In this document: piece by piece, positions 8,559 through 17,116 of the stretch
Layout: every line of letters starts with the position of its first letter
Numbering within the stretch: the first letter of the stretch is position 1
Origin: Qipengyuania oceanensis
GTDB taxonomy: Bacteria; Pseudomonadota; Alphaproteobacteria; Sphingomonadales; Sphingomonadaceae
Direction: 5' to 3'
NCBI RefSeq assembly: GCF_009827535.1
Contig: NZ_WTYN01000001.1
Location: forward strand, 1,860,001 to 1,924,000
DNA length: 64,000 bases
The notes under the pieces: generated by a model
Database searches by the model: none
What the model saw: the letters and a program-made list of their open reading frames with translations, nothing else
Told to the model about the DNA's origin: nothing
Made by a program: the position numbers and the translations under genes

Positions 8559-11476
8559 GCTGCCGCATCCATCTCGGCGACCACGTCCTCGCAGCGCGCG
8601 CACAGATCGCCGTCTTCCTCGACTTCGGGAAGCAGGCGCCAGCAACGGCCGCATTTGTGATCGGTGGTGCGGGTGACGGTCACTTCGTCGCTATCGGAGC
8701 GGGTCACTGACGCGGTGATGAACAATTCCGCGAGATCGTCGTCCGAGAAACCTTCCGGCACGGCCGAAGCGGGTACGGTGACTGCCGCTTCCAGGCCCGA
8801 GCGGATGACCTTGTCGCGCCGCAACGGCTCGATTGCTTCCATCACCCTTTCGCGCAAGGCGCGCAGGCTTTCCCAGCGCGCGCCATCGGCAGAAACGCCG
8901 GGGACCTTGGGCCATTCGAGCAGATGCACGCTTCCGCCGTCGGGATAGCGGGTCTGCCACACTTCCTCGGCGGTGAAGACCAGCACCGGCGCGGCGTAGC
9001 GGATCAGTGCATGGAAGACGAGGTCGAGCACCGTGCGATAGGCGTTGCGCCGCGTCGAATCCGGCCCGTCGCAATACAGCGAATCCTTGCGGATATCGAA
9101 GAAGAAGGCGCTCAGGTCCTCGTTGCAGAAGTCGACCAGCAGGCGGGTGTAGGTGTTGAAGTCGTAGCTCTGCGCTGCCGCTTTCAGCTTGCCGTCGAGA
9201 TCGGCGAGCAGCGCGAGCACGTAGAGTTCCAGTTCCGGGATCTCGCCCGGATCGCCCATGTCGCCGACGAACCCGTCGAGCGCGCCGAGCAAATAGCGGA
9301 AGGTGTTGCGCAGCCGGCGGTACTGGTCGGCGACGCCCTTCAGGATCTCGTCGCCGATGCGGTGATCCTCGGTGAAATCGACGGAAAGCGCCCACAGGCG
9401 GATGATGTCCGCGCCATAGGTTTCCATGACCTTGAGCGGATCGATCGTGTTGCCGAGGCTCTTGGACATCTTGCGCCCGTCGCTCGCCATGGTGAAGCCG
9501 TGGGTCAGCACCTGATCGTAGGGCGCACGGCCGCGCGTGGCGCAACTTTCGAGCAAGCTCGACTGGAACCAGCCGCGGTGCTGGTCGGACCCCTCGAGAT
9601 AGAGGTCGGCGGGCCATTGAAGCGCCGGCCAGCGGCCGCTGTCGAGGACAAAGGCATGGGTACAACCCGAATCGAACCAGACATCGAGGATGTCGGTGAC
9701 CATCTCGAACTCGGCCGAATCGTGATCGGGGCCGAGGAAGGCCGCCTTGTTGGCCGAGTTCCACGCGTCCATCCCATCGGCACGGACCGCGTCGACGATG
9801 CGCGCGTTGACGGCGGCGTCCTGCAGGTAGGAGCCGTCCTTCCTCACGAAGAGCGTGATCGGCACGCCCCAGGCGCGCTGGCGCGACAGGACCCAGTCTG
9901 GACGGTTCTCCACCATCGAGCCGATCCGGTTGCGGCCCTTTTCGGGGATGAACTTCACCCGCTCGATTTCCGAAGTGGCGATTTCGCGCAGGGTCGATCC
10001 CGCTCCGAGATCCTCGTCCATCGGTACGAACCACTGCGGGGTGCAGCGGAAGATGACCTTGGCCTTGGAACGCCACGAGTGCGGATAGCTGTGCTGGTAG
10101 TCCTGGCTCGCGGCGAGCAGCGCGCCCGCTTCGCGAAGATCCGAACAGATCGGGCCTTCGGGCGAATTGAACGCGGGGTTGATGACCGCGCGGCGGCGCT
10201 CGTCGTCACCACCCAGCCATTCCCAGTCGTCGCGATAGCGCCCGTCGTTCATCACCGCGAACTGCGGCTCGATCCCGTGCGCCTTGCACAGCTCGAAATC
10301 GTCCTCGCCGTGATCGGGTGCCATGTGGACGAGGCCGGTCCCGCTGTCGGTGGTGACGAAATCGCCCGGCAAGAAGGGACGCGGGGTGGCGTAGAAGCCG
10401 CCGAGATGATGCATCGGGTGGCGGGCGAGGGTGCCGGCGAGGTCGGAGCCTTTGAAAGCTTGAGCAACATGAGGTGCGAGCGTGATCGTGTTTGCGCCAA
10501 ATTCTTTCAAGCGTTCGGTGATGGTCGCTGACATGCGCTTGGCGAACTCGTGGACGAGCGGCTTCGCGATAACGAACCGCTGACTCATTAGCTCATTTAG
10601 ACCGGGAAAATCGCTTGGCCGTTCTTGCGGCCCCCAACCGACGCTGCCGACGCCAAATCCGATCAGGACATACTCGACCTCGGGCCCATAAGCGATCGCC
10701 TGATTGACCGGGATCGTCCACGGCGTCGTCGTCCAGATCACCGCATGCGCGCCGACCAGCTCGGGGATCGGGCTCTCGACGATCTCGAAGGCCACGTCGA
10801 TCTGGGTCGAGATGATGTCCTCGTATTCGACCTCGGCTTCCGCCAGCGCGGTCTGCTCGACCGGCGACCACATCACCGGCTTCGATCCGCGATAGAGGTT
10901 CCCCGCCTCGGCGAATTTCATCAGCTCGGCGACGATGGTCGCCTCGCTGTCCTTCTGCATGGTCAGGTAGGGGTTGTCCCAGTCCGCCATGATGCCGAGG
11001 CGTTTCAGCTGTTCGCGCTGCACGTCGACCCAGTGTTGGGCATAGGCGCGGCATTCGTCGCGGAACGCCTGCACCTCGGCCTCGTTGCGGTCCGGGCCGG
11101 ACAAGACCGGCTTGTCCTTCTTCTTCTTTCGGTACTGTTCCTCGACCTTCCATTCGATCGGCAGGCCGTGGCAATCCCAGCCGGGAACATAGGGCGCGTC
11201 CTTGCCCATCAGGTTCTGCGTGCGGCAGACCATGTCCTTGAGCACATGGTTCAACGCGTGGCCGATGTGCATGTCGCCATTGGCGTAGGGCGGGCCATCG
11301 TGGAAGATGAATTTTGGTGCGCCCTCGCGCGCGGCGCGCAGCTCGTCATAGAGCTTCTCGTCCTGCCAGCGCGCGGCAATGCCCGGCTCCTTCTGCGGGA
11401 GGCCGGCCTTCATCGGGAAGTCGGTCTTCGGCAGGAAGACGGTGTCCCTGAAATCGCGCTTGATATCGTCACTCAT
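8555..11476 (-). CDS. ileS: Isoleucine-tRNA ligase
   Basis: 973 residues. It charges tRNA-Ile and edits mischarged valine. Visible motifs: the HIGH-type PPYANGDMHIGHALNH near residue 62, the CP1 editing domain (about 190-400, with TTDSGTGLVHMAPDHGEDD), the KMSKS-type GRKMSKSLGNT near residue 667, and a C-terminal zinc finger of two CxxC pairs (CGRC and CARC, about residues 940-962). Odd: the CP1 domain has extra residues after AYGPEVEYVLIGFG (around 265-345) encoded by DNA of clearly lower GC and different codon choice (about 10440-10680). The ATG at 11476 overlaps the ribF stop by eight bases. Confidence 0.97.
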   Translation of the reverse strand: MSDDIKRDFRDTVFLPKTDFPMKAGLPQKEPGIAARWQDEKLYDELRAAREGAPKFIFHDGPPYANGDMHIGHALNHVLKDMVCRTQNLMGKDAPYVPGWDCHGLPIEWKVEEQYRKKKKDKPVLSGPDRNEAEVQAFRDECRAYAQHWVDVQREQLKRLGIMADWDNPYLTMQKDSEATIVAELMKFAEAGNLYRGSKPVMWSPVEQTALAEAEVEYEDIISTQIDVAFEIVESPIPELVGAHAVIWTTTPWTIPVNQAIAYGPEVEYVLIGFGVGSVGWGPQERPSDFPGLNELMSQRFVIAKPLVHEFAKRMSATITERLKEFGANTITLAPHVAQAFKGSDLAGTLARHPMHHLGGFYATPRPFLPGDFVTTDSGTGLVHMAPDHGEDDFELCKAHGIEPQFAVMNDGRYRDDWEWLGGDDERRRAVINPAFNSPEGPICSDLREAGALLAASQDYQHSYPHSWRSKAKVIFRCTPQWFVPMDEDLGAGSTLREIATSEIERVKFIPEKGRNRIGSMVENRPDWVLSRQRAWGVPITLFVRKDGSYLQDAAVNARIVDAVRADGMDAWNSANKAAFLGPDHDSAEFEMVTDILDVWFDSGCTHAFVLDSGRWPALQWPADLYLEGSDQHRGWFQSSLLESCATRGRAPYDQVLTHGFTMASDGRKMSKSLGNTIDPLKVMETYGADIIRLWALSVDFTEDHRIGDEILKGVADQYRRLRNTFRYLLGALDGFVGDMGDPGEIPELELYVLALLADLDGKLKAAAQSYDFNTYTRLLVDFCNEDLSAFFFDIRKDSLYCDGPDSTRRNAYRTVLDLVFHALIRYAAPVLVFTAEEVWQTRYPDGGSVHLLEWPKVPGVSADGARWESLRALRERVMEAIEPLRRDKVIRSGLEAAVTVPASAVPEGFSDDDLAELFITASVTRSDSDEVTVTRTTDHKCGRCWRLLPEVEEDGDLCARCEDVVAEMDAAA

Positions 11477-12410
11477 GGTCGGGCGCGCTTAGGAGGCGGC
11501 GGGCCTCTTCGCAATCCTTCTCCATCTGCGCCATCAGCGCGTCGAGCCCGTCGAATTTCGCTTCGGGCCGCAGGAAATGGTGGAACGCGACCTCGATCTC
11601 CTGGCCGTAGAGGTCGCCGGAGAAGTCGAAGAAATAGGGCTCGAGCAATTCCTTGGGCGGCTCGAACTGCGGACGCACGCCGAGATTGGCTGCCCCCTTC
11701 AGCTCCTGCCCGGTGGCGAGAACCTTCCCGGTGACGGCGTAGATGCCGAATTTGGGGCGCAGGTAGCGTTCGATCGAGAGGTTGGCGGTCGGATAGCCGA
11801 TGGTGCGCCCGACCTTGTCGCCGTGCTGGACGACGCCCCTGATCGCGAAGGGCCGGCTGAGCAGCCGCGCGGCCTCCTGCGGATCGCCATCGCGCAGGGC
11901 CTGGCGAATGCGGCTGGAGGAGACGACCTCGCCATCCTTGCCGACCGGTCCGACCGTGCGGGTCTGGAGGCCGAGCGTGCCGCCGAAATCGCGCAGCAGG
12001 TCGACATTGCCTTTCGCACCCTTGCCAAAGGTGAAGTCCTCGCCCGTCACCACGCCATGCGCGCCGAGCCGTTCGACGAGGATCTTTGCGATGAAGTCCT
12101 CCGCGCTGGTCGAGGCGAGCTCGCCGTCGAAATGGAACACCAGCATCGCGGTCGCGCCTGCGGCGAGATAGAGTTCCTGCCGCTGTTCGAGGGTCGTCAG
12201 CCGGAAGGGCGCGACGTCGGGCTTGAAGAAGCGCACCGGATGCGGCTCGAACGTGGCGATCATCGACGGGCGACCTTCGGAATGCGCCCAGTCGATCGCT
12301 TCGCCCGCCACCGCCTGGTGACCGCGATGGAAGCCGTCGAAATTGCCGAGCGCGATCACCGCGCCGCGCAGCGAATCGGGGATCTCGTCCCTGTGATCGA
12401 GCCACCTCAT
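11469..12410 (-). CDS. ribF: Bifunctional riboflavin kinase/FAD synthetase
   Basis: 313 residues from the ATG at 12410. RibF makes FMN and then FAD from riboflavin. The N-terminal FAD-synthetase domain has GAVIALGNFDGFHRGHQ near residue 16 and GEDFTFGKGAKGN near residue 125, then SSSRIRQALRDGD. The C-terminal flavokinase domain has GRTIGYPTANL and GIYAV. The start region carries a 17-bp tandem duplication: the dipeptidase stop overlaps an upstream ATG that reads only MRWLDL before a TGA overlapping the true ribF ATG. Both ATGs encode MRWLD. The product FAD could serve EtfA, but no direct link is shown. Confidence 0.95.
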   Translation of the reverse strand: MRWLDHRDEIPDSLRGAVIALGNFDGFHRGHQAVAGEAIDWAHSEGRPSMIATFEPHPVRFFKPDVAPFRLTTLEQRQELYLAAGATAMLVFHFDGELASTSAEDFIAKILVERLGAHGVVTGEDFTFGKGAKGNVDLLRDFGGTLGLQTRTVGPVGKDGEVVSSSRIRQALRDGDPQEAARLLSRPFAIRGVVQHGDKVGRTIGYPTANLSIERYLRPKFGIYAVTGKVLATGQELKGAANLGVRPQFEPPKELLEPYFFDFSGDLYGQEIEVAFHHFLRPEAKFDGLDALMAQMEKDCEEARRLLSAPDHE

Positions 12411-12427
12411 AGATCGAGCCACCTCAT
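12394..12427. repeat. 17-bp tandem duplication at the ribF start
   Basis: Copy one is 12394-12410 and copy two 12411-12427. On the minus strand each reads ATGAGGTGGCTCGATC plus one base (T in the upstream copy, A in the downstream one). The upstream copy overlaps the dipeptidase TGA as ATGA. Because 17 is not a multiple of three, it now forms a six-codon frame (MRWLDL) whose TGA overlaps the ATG of the downstream copy, which begins ribF. Confidence 0.9.
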
Positions 12428-13620
12428 TTGGGCTGCAGCCCGGCCTTGATGACACGCAGCGCATTGCCCCCCATCACCGCGCGGATCTCGCTTTCGGAAA
12501 ATCCGGCATCCATCAGTGCCTGCGTCACGTGGACCAGGCCCGCGGTATCGAAGGCCACTTCGGTCGAGCCGTCGTAATCGCTGCCCAGCGCGACATGGTC
12601 GATTCCGATCGTGTCTCGGACATGCTTCATCGCCCTGGCTATATCGGCTGGCTCGGTCGAGCAGATCGCCCCCTCCCAGTAGCCGATGCCGACCACTCCA
12701 CCGGTCGCCGCCACGCCGCGCAGTTCCTCGTCGGTGAGATTGCGATTGACGTCGCATGTCGCCTGTACGCCGCCGTGGCTCGAGACCACCGGGCGGGTCG
12801 CCATCGCCAGGATCTCGGCGACGCAGGTGTGGCTGCAATGCGCGATGTCGACGATCATTCCCCTGGCCTCCATCGCGCGGATGACCTCGCGGCCGAGATC
12901 GGTCAGCCCGCCCTTGGCCTCGCCGTGCATCGATCCGGCGAGCTGGTTGTCGAAGAAATGGGTGAGCGAGGCCATGCGGAAGCCCGCCTCGTAAAGCCGA
13001 TCGAGATTGGCGATGTCGCCATCCATGTCGTGCATTCCCTCGATCGACAGCATGGCGCCGACGGGCTTGAGCATCTCCTGGCGCTCGGCAGCGGCGCGCG
13101 CGGTGAGCAGGTAGGAGAGATTGGCGGGGGTTTCGATCTTTCGCAGCACGCCCTTGGAACCGGCGGCCGCCTGGTCGAGCCGCTTGGCGTGGAACAGCGA
13201 GCGTTGCAGCAGCGAAGTCCAGGTCTCGATCGGCTGCATCTGCGCGATCACCAGCGGGGTGATATTGTCCGCCGCCTCGCTCGAATTGCTGTCGTAGTTC
13301 TGGCCGCGCGGCGATTTCGTCACGCTCGAGAAGACCTGCAGCGCGACGTTGCCGCGCATCAGGCGCGGCACGTCCATGTGTCCGCGACTCGCGCCGACCA
13401 GCATGTTGCGGTCCCACAGCAAGGTGTCGGAATGCAGGTCGACGATGGTCAGGCTCGCATGGAGCGCGCGGGCCTCGTCGGAGACCTCGGGCAGTTCGAT
13501 GCCGGAAATCCTGTTCATCGATCGCTCGGCGAGTGTCGGGCCGAGCAGGAAGAAGGCGGCGGCGAGGCCGAAGATCCCGAAATAGACCCAGGTCCAGATG
13601 CTGCCGCGTCTTTTTCTCAT
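12424..13620 (-). CDS. Membrane dipeptidase, peptidase family M19 (renal dipeptidase-like)
   Basis: 398 residues from the ATG at 13620, which overlaps the folA stop as ATGA. One N-terminal hydrophobic helix (residues about 8-30) would anchor or export it. The M19 zinc-dipeptidase signature follows: VDLHSDTLLWDR (metal-binding H-x-D) near residue 60, then SIEGMHDMDGD (bridging Glu), LTHFFDNQLAG, IVDIAHCSHTCVAEIL, PVVSSHGGV and IGSDYDG-like LGSDYDGSTE. M19 enzymes cleave dipeptides, including D-residues and beta-lactam-like compounds. Its place among purine and folate genes does not explain its role; sharing a transcript is the safest reading. Confidence 0.92.
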   Translation of the reverse strand: MRKRRGSIWTWVYFGIFGLAAAFFLLGPTLAERSMNRISGIELPEVSDEARALHASLTIVDLHSDTLLWDRNMLVGASRGHMDVPRLMRGNVALQVFSSVTKSPRGQNYDSNSSEAADNITPLVIAQMQPIETWTSLLQRSLFHAKRLDQAAAGSKGVLRKIETPANLSYLLTARAAAERQEMLKPVGAMLSIEGMHDMDGDIANLDRLYEAGFRMASLTHFFDNQLAGSMHGEAKGGLTDLGREVIRAMEARGMIVDIAHCSHTCVAEILAMATRPVVSSHGGVQATCDVNRNLTDEELRGVAATGGVVGIGYWEGAICSTEPADIARAMKHVRDTIGIDHVALGSDYDGSTEVAFDTAGLVHVTQALMDAGFSESEIRAVMGGNALRVIKAGLQPK

Positions 13621-14135
13621 GTCGACCTCTCCAGCGTGATCCATGAAAAGGCCGGCTTCCCGCCGTCTGCCGGCCGGTCCTCGCGCGCGACCGCTTCCCA
13701 TTCCGGGCCGAGCGGCGGCATGAAGGTATCGCCGTCGAACTCGGCATGCACCTCGGTCAATTCGACGCGCCGGCTCAATGGCAGGAAGACATCGTAGATC
13801 GCCGAACCGCCGACCACCGCGATCTGGCCGGTGTCGTTGTCCTGCCGCGCCCTGGCGAGCGCCTCCTCCACCGATCGGACGACTTCGGCACCGGTCGAAT
13901 CCCAGCGTTCGCGGCGAGTCAGCACGATATGGCGCCGGCCGGGCAGCGGGCTGGGGAAGCTCTCGAAGGTCTTGCGCCCCATGATCATCGGAACGCCGCG
14001 GCTTTGTGCTCCCATGGTGAGCGCCTTGAACCGCTTCAGGTCATCGGGAATGTGCCAGGGAAGCTGGCCGTTCTTGCCGATGGCCCCGTTCGATGCCCGT
14101 GCATAGATGCAGAAGATCTCCGGCTCGCCCGTCAT
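13617..14135 (-). CDS. folA: Dihydrofolate reductase
   Basis: 172 residues. It reduces dihydrofolate to tetrahydrofolate with NADPH. The family motifs are all present: ASNGAIGKNGQLPWHIPDDL near residue 14 (substrate site with the acidic Asp), MIMGRKTFESFP near residue 50, and IAVVGGSAIYDVFLP near residue 113 (nucleotide site). The ATG at 14135 overlaps the purK stop as ATGA and its stop overlaps the dipeptidase start in the same way. Tetrahydrofolate supports one-carbon and purine synthesis, consistent with purEK upstream. Confidence 0.95.
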   Translation of the reverse strand: MTGEPEIFCIYARASNGAIGKNGQLPWHIPDDLKRFKALTMGAQSRGVPMIMGRKTFESFPSPLPGRRHIVLTRRERWDSTGAEVVRSVEEALARARQDNDTGQIAVVGGSAIYDVFLPLSRRVELTEVHAEFDGDTFMPPLGPEWEAVAREDRPADGGKPAFSWITLERST

Positions 14136-15184
14136 CGGACCAGCTTCGTGACATGGCCCATCTTGCGGCCATCGCTCGCCCGCATCTTGCCATAGACGTG
14201 GACGTGGGTGTCGGGCTCCGGCAGCCGGTCGAAGACGGCGTCGATCGCGGACCCGATGACATTGTCCATCTCAACCTCGTCGGCGATCGTCGTGGTTTCC
14301 CCCAGTGGCAGGCCGCAGATGGCGCGGATGTGGTTCTCGAACTGGCTGGTTGCCGCGCCCTCGATGCTCCAGTGCCCCGAATTATGCACCCGCGGGGCCA
14401 TTTCGTTAAACACTGGTCCCTCGGCGGTGGCGAAGAATTCGAGCGTCAGCACACCGACATAGCCCAATGCCTCGGCGACTCTGGCCGCCAGCGCACGCGA
14501 CTCTACCACCTGTTCACCGACGATGGCGGGGGCGGGGAGCGAGGATCGGGCGAGGATGCCGGACGAATGCTCGTTGCGGGCGCTGTCCCAGAAGCGAACC
14601 TCGCCGTCGTGGCCGCGAACGCAGATGACCGAGAATTCGGCTTCGAAGCGGACGAAACCCTCGTAGATCGTAGGCTGCCCGGGCAGGCGGATCGCATCGG
14701 CATCACGCGCAGTGGTGAGCCGCCACTGACCCTTGCCGTCGTACCCGTCGCGCCGCGTCTTGAGGATGCCGGGCGCACCGATCCGGTCGACCGCTGCCAC
14801 AAGATCCTCCTGCGTGTTGACCGGATGGTAGGGGGCGGGCTTGCCGCCGAGCCCTTCGACGAAGCGCTTTTCCTCGAGCCGGTCCTGCGCGACTTCCAGT
14901 GCCCTGGCCGGCGGGTAGAGCTTGTCCTTGAGCGGGCCGAGCGGACCGACCGGCACGTTCTCGAATTCCAGCGTGATCACGTCGCACGTCGCGGCAAAAT
15001 CCTGCAAGGCCTGTGCATCGCTCCACGGTGCGCAGATCGTCTCGGCGCAGACTTCGCCCGCTACGCTCTCGCGCTCGGGCGTGAAGACGCTGCAGCGATA
15101 GCCGAGCTGTGCGGCGGACATTGCGAGCATCCGGCCGAGCTGGCCGCCGCCCAGTATGCCGATCGTCCTCCCTTGCCGGATCAT
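14132..15184 (-). CDS. purK: 5-(carboxyamino)imidazole ribonucleotide synthase
   Basis: 350 residues. PurK carboxylates AIR to N5-CAIR with ATP and bicarbonate in de novo purine synthesis. The N-terminal motif [21 protein letters not shown] and the ATP-grasp body are clear, with [14 protein letters not shown] near residue 140 and the metal-binding [19 protein letters not shown] near residue 255. It overlaps purE upstream and folA downstream by four bases each, so the three should be translated in a coupled way. Confidence 0.97.
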   Translation of the reverse strand: MIRQGRTIGILGGGQLGRMLAMSAAQLGYRCSVFTPERESVAGEVCAETICAPWSDAQALQDFAATCDVITLEFENVPVGPLGPLKDKLYPPARALEVAQDRLEEKRFVEGLGGKPAPYHPVNTQEDLVAAVDRIGAPGILKTRRDGYDGKGQWRLTTARDADAIRLPGQPTIYEGFVRFEAEFSVICVRGHDGEVRFWDSARNEHSSGILARSSLPAPAIVGEQVVESRALAARVAEALGYVGVLTLEFFATAEGPVFNEMAPRVHNSGHWSIEGAATSQFENHIRAICGLPLGETTTIADEVEMDNVIGSAIDAVFDRLPEPDTHVHVYGKMRASDGRKMGHVTKLVR

Positions 15185-15678
15185 CGCTGCATCTGGTCTT
15201 TCGGCCGCTCGGCGACGGCATCGCTGCGCGCCTGCCGCCAGGCCACGAGCCGGCTGGCCAGTGCCTCGTCGCCGATCGACAGGATCGATGCCGCGAGCAG
15301 GCCGGCATTGGTGGCACCCGCCTCGCCGATCGCCAGCGTTCCGACCGGCACGCCGGCCGGCATCTGGACGATGGAGAGCAGGCTATCCATGCCCTTGAGG
15401 GCTTTCGATTTCACCGGAACCCCGAGCACCGGGAGATGCGTCATCGACGCGATCATCCCGGGCAGATGCGCCGCGCCGCCCGCGCCCGCGATGATGACCG
15501 CGATCCCGTCAGCCTGGGCGGCCTTGGCGAAAGCGACCATCCGGTCGGGCGTGCGATGCGCGCTGACGATCCGCACGTCGGTTTCGACACCGAGCTCCTC
15601 GAGCACCTCGGCGGCGCAGCGCATCGTCTCCCAGTCGGACTGGCTGCCCATCACGATGGCGACCTTGCTTGCGGCCAT
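15181..15678 (-). CDS. purE: N5-carboxyaminoimidazole ribonucleotide mutase
   Basis: 165 residues, class I PurE. It converts N5-CAIR, the PurK product, to CAIR. The motif [12 protein letters not shown] near residue 8 holds the phosphate-binding and catalytic residues, followed by [10 protein letters not shown] with the catalytic His and [13 protein letters not shown]. It starts three bases after the gpmA stop and overlaps purK as ATGA. Confidence 0.97.
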   Translation of the reverse strand: MAASKVAIVMGSQSDWETMRCAAEVLEELGVETDVRIVSAHRTPDRMVAFAKAAQADGIAVIIAGAGGAAHLPGMIASMTHLPVLGVPVKSKALKGMDSLLSIVQMPAGVPVGTLAIGEAGATNAGLLAASILSIGDEALASRLVAWRQARSDAVAERPKDQMQR

Positions 15679-15681
15679 GTC

Positions 15682-16368
15682 TCAGCTGTCCTTCAGGTAG
15701 TAGCGTTCGCCGGGCTGCATCGCGTCGTCGAAATCGTAGACGATCGGCTGGCCGGTCGGAATCTCGAGGCCGGTGATATCGTCGTCCGAGATCTGCGATA
15801 GATGCTTGACCAGCGCGCGCAGCGAATTGCCGTGGGCCGAGATGATCACCGTCTCGCCGGAAGCGAGGACCGGCAGGATCGCGCTCTGCCAGTATGGCAG
15901 CACCCGCTCGATGGTCAGCTTGAGGCTTTCCGCCTTCGGCACGTCGATCCCGGCATAGCGCGGATCGGAAGAGAGATCGTAGGCGCTGCCCGGTTCGATG
16001 TCGGGCGGCGGCACGTCGAAGCTGCGGCGCCAGATGTGGACCTGTTCGTCGCCGTGCTTGTCGCGCGTCTCCTGCTTGTCCAGCCCGGTCAGCCCGCCAT
16101 AGTGCCGCTCGTTCAGCCGCCAGTCCTTGATCTCCGGGATCCACAGCCGCTCGCAGCCTTCGAGCGCGAGATGGAGCGTCTTGATGGCGCGGGTCTGGAA
16201 GCTGGTGAACGCGCGGGTCGGAAGCACCTGCCTGTCCTTCAGCAATTCTCCGGCGGCCCGTGCTTCGGCGACCCCTTTGTCGGTCAGGTCGACATCCCAC
16301 CAGCCGGTGAACCGGTTTTCCAGGTTCCACTGGCTCTGGCCGTGGCGGACGAGAATGAGTTTGGGCAA
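15682..16368 (-). CDS. gpmA: 2,3-bisphosphoglycerate-dependent phosphoglycerate mutase
   Basis: 228 residues. It interconverts 3- and 2-phosphoglycerate in glycolysis and gluconeogenesis. The phosphohistidine motif LVRHGQSQWNLENRFTGWWD is at the N-terminus, NERHYGGLTGLDKQET near residue 86 holds the conserved Glu, and the second catalytic His is in VIISAHGNSLRALVKH. It is the first gene of the nine-gene minus-strand string; its promoter should lie in or before the small gene at 16407-16559. Confidence 0.96.
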   Translation of the reverse strand: MPKLILVRHGQSQWNLENRFTGWWDVDLTDKGVAEARAAGELLKDRQVLPTRAFTSFQTRAIKTLHLALEGCERLWIPEIKDWRLNERHYGGLTGLDKQETRDKHGDEQVHIWRRSFDVPPPDIEPGSAYDLSSDPRYAGIDVPKAESLKLTIERVLPYWQSAILPVLASGETVIISAHGNSLRALVKHLSQISDDDITGLEIPTGQPIVYDFDDAMQPGERYYLKDS

Positions 16369-16406
16369 GTTTCCAGCTCCGGGAGGCGGTGTGGGAGCAC
16401 GCTTCG

Positions 16407-16559
16407 TTAGCTAACCGAATCGTCCTTGGGAAGGGCGCTTTCCGCCGCTTCCGGCGCGTCCATCGCGCGCGACTGGGCCTTGCGGCGACGCAGGTTCTCG
16501 CGCAGCTTGGCTGCCAGGCGCTCCTCGCGCGACATTTTGTTGCTGGCATCGTGCGACAT
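16407..16559 (-). CDS. Small basic protein of unknown function
   Basis: 50 residues from the ATG at 16559; a later ATG at 16535 is also possible. The ATG at 16622 is unlikely because it would run through the tRNA-Thr promoter. The middle is strongly basic and helical (MSREERLAAKLRENLRRRKAQSR) followed by an acidic tail. No signal or membrane segment. I think similar short proteins occur in related Sphingomonadales, but I cannot check. It lies just upstream of gpmA on the same strand. Function unknown. Confidence 0.55.
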   Translation of the reverse strand: MSHDASNKMSREERLAAKLRENLRRRKAQSRAMDAPEAAESALPKDDSVS

Positions 16560-16602
16560 GCGAAATGCCTTGCCCGCGACGTCGCCGAAGCTCAAGCCTT
16601 GC

Positions 16603-16631
16603 TTGACATTGCAGCGGTGCACGACAATAGG
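16603..16631 (+). promoter_or_regulatory. Promoter of tRNA-Thr
   Basis: A perfect -35 TTGACA at 16603-16608 is followed after 16-17 bases by a -10-like CAATAG/AATAGG at 16625-16631. The tRNA begins at 16651, about 20 bases on, which suits a start site around 16638-16640. Confidence 0.5.
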
Positions 16632-16650
16632 CGCGCCGTTCCGACGATGT

Positions 16651-16725
16651 GCTGCTGTAGCTCAGTGGTAGAGCGCACCCTTGGTAAGGGTGAGGTCGGG
16701 AGTTCAATCCTCCCCAGCAGCACCA
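16651..16725 (+). tRNA. tRNA-Thr (anticodon GGT)
   Basis: The full cloverleaf can be drawn: acceptor GCTGCTG with CAGCAGC, D-arm with AGCTCAGTGGTAGAGC, anticodon stem CACCC/GGGTG around the loop TTGGTAA (anticodon GGT at 16683-16685, reading ACC), T-arm with GTTCAATCC, and an encoded CCA end. A short T-run follows at 16726-16730. Confidence 0.96.
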
Positions 16726-16762
16726 TTTTTCGTCGCACCGCTACTCCACTTCGATGACTGCC

Positions 16763-17068
16763 TCAGCTCGGTGTATCGGCGCGCAGCTCCGACCATTCGG
16801 GGTGCTTGCGAAACAGCGCCTCGACGTAAGGGCACTGCGGCACGATCTTGAAACCCTCGCTCTTCGCATCCTCGACGAGCGCCTCCACCAGCTTGGCGGC
16901 AATGCCCTTGCCGCGCGCTTCCGGCGGGGTGAAGGTATGGTCGGCGATCCGCGCCTCGCCGCGCGCCTGCCAGGTCAGTTCGGCCTTCCGGTCGGCCCCT
17001 TCGACTTCGGCGTAATAGGCGCCATGCGTGGTCTCGTTGGTCCTGGTAATGCTGATCGTATCGCTCAT
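16763..17068 (-). CDS. GNAT-like N-acetyltransferase (YjdJ/GTLF3B type)
   Basis: 101 residues from the ATG at 17068, which has AAGGAGC just upstream; the much longer open frame beyond it is a shadow of the threonine aldolase gene. The acetyl-CoA loop is condensed to TPPEARGKGIAAKLVEALVEDA (R/Q-x-x-G-x-G/A type) near residue 46, followed by KIVPQCPYVEALFRKHPEW, the hallmark of the short YjdJ-like GNAT proteins. The substrate is unknown. It is divergent from threonine aldolase with 48 bases between. Confidence 0.88.
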   Translation of the reverse strand: MSDTISITRTNETTHGAYYAEVEGADRKAELTWQARGEARIADHTFTPPEARGKGIAAKLVEALVEDAKSEGFKIVPQCPYVEALFRKHPEWSELRADTPS

Positions 17069-17116
17069 GGAATGCTCCTTCTTGCGTGAAACGAGCGGCG
17101 CGGCCATGGCGTTCCG

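Noticed and set aside
12394-12427. 17-bp direct repeat as an integration (att) site
   Set aside because: The copies are adjacent, with nothing between them, and lie at a gene junction rather than a tRNA.
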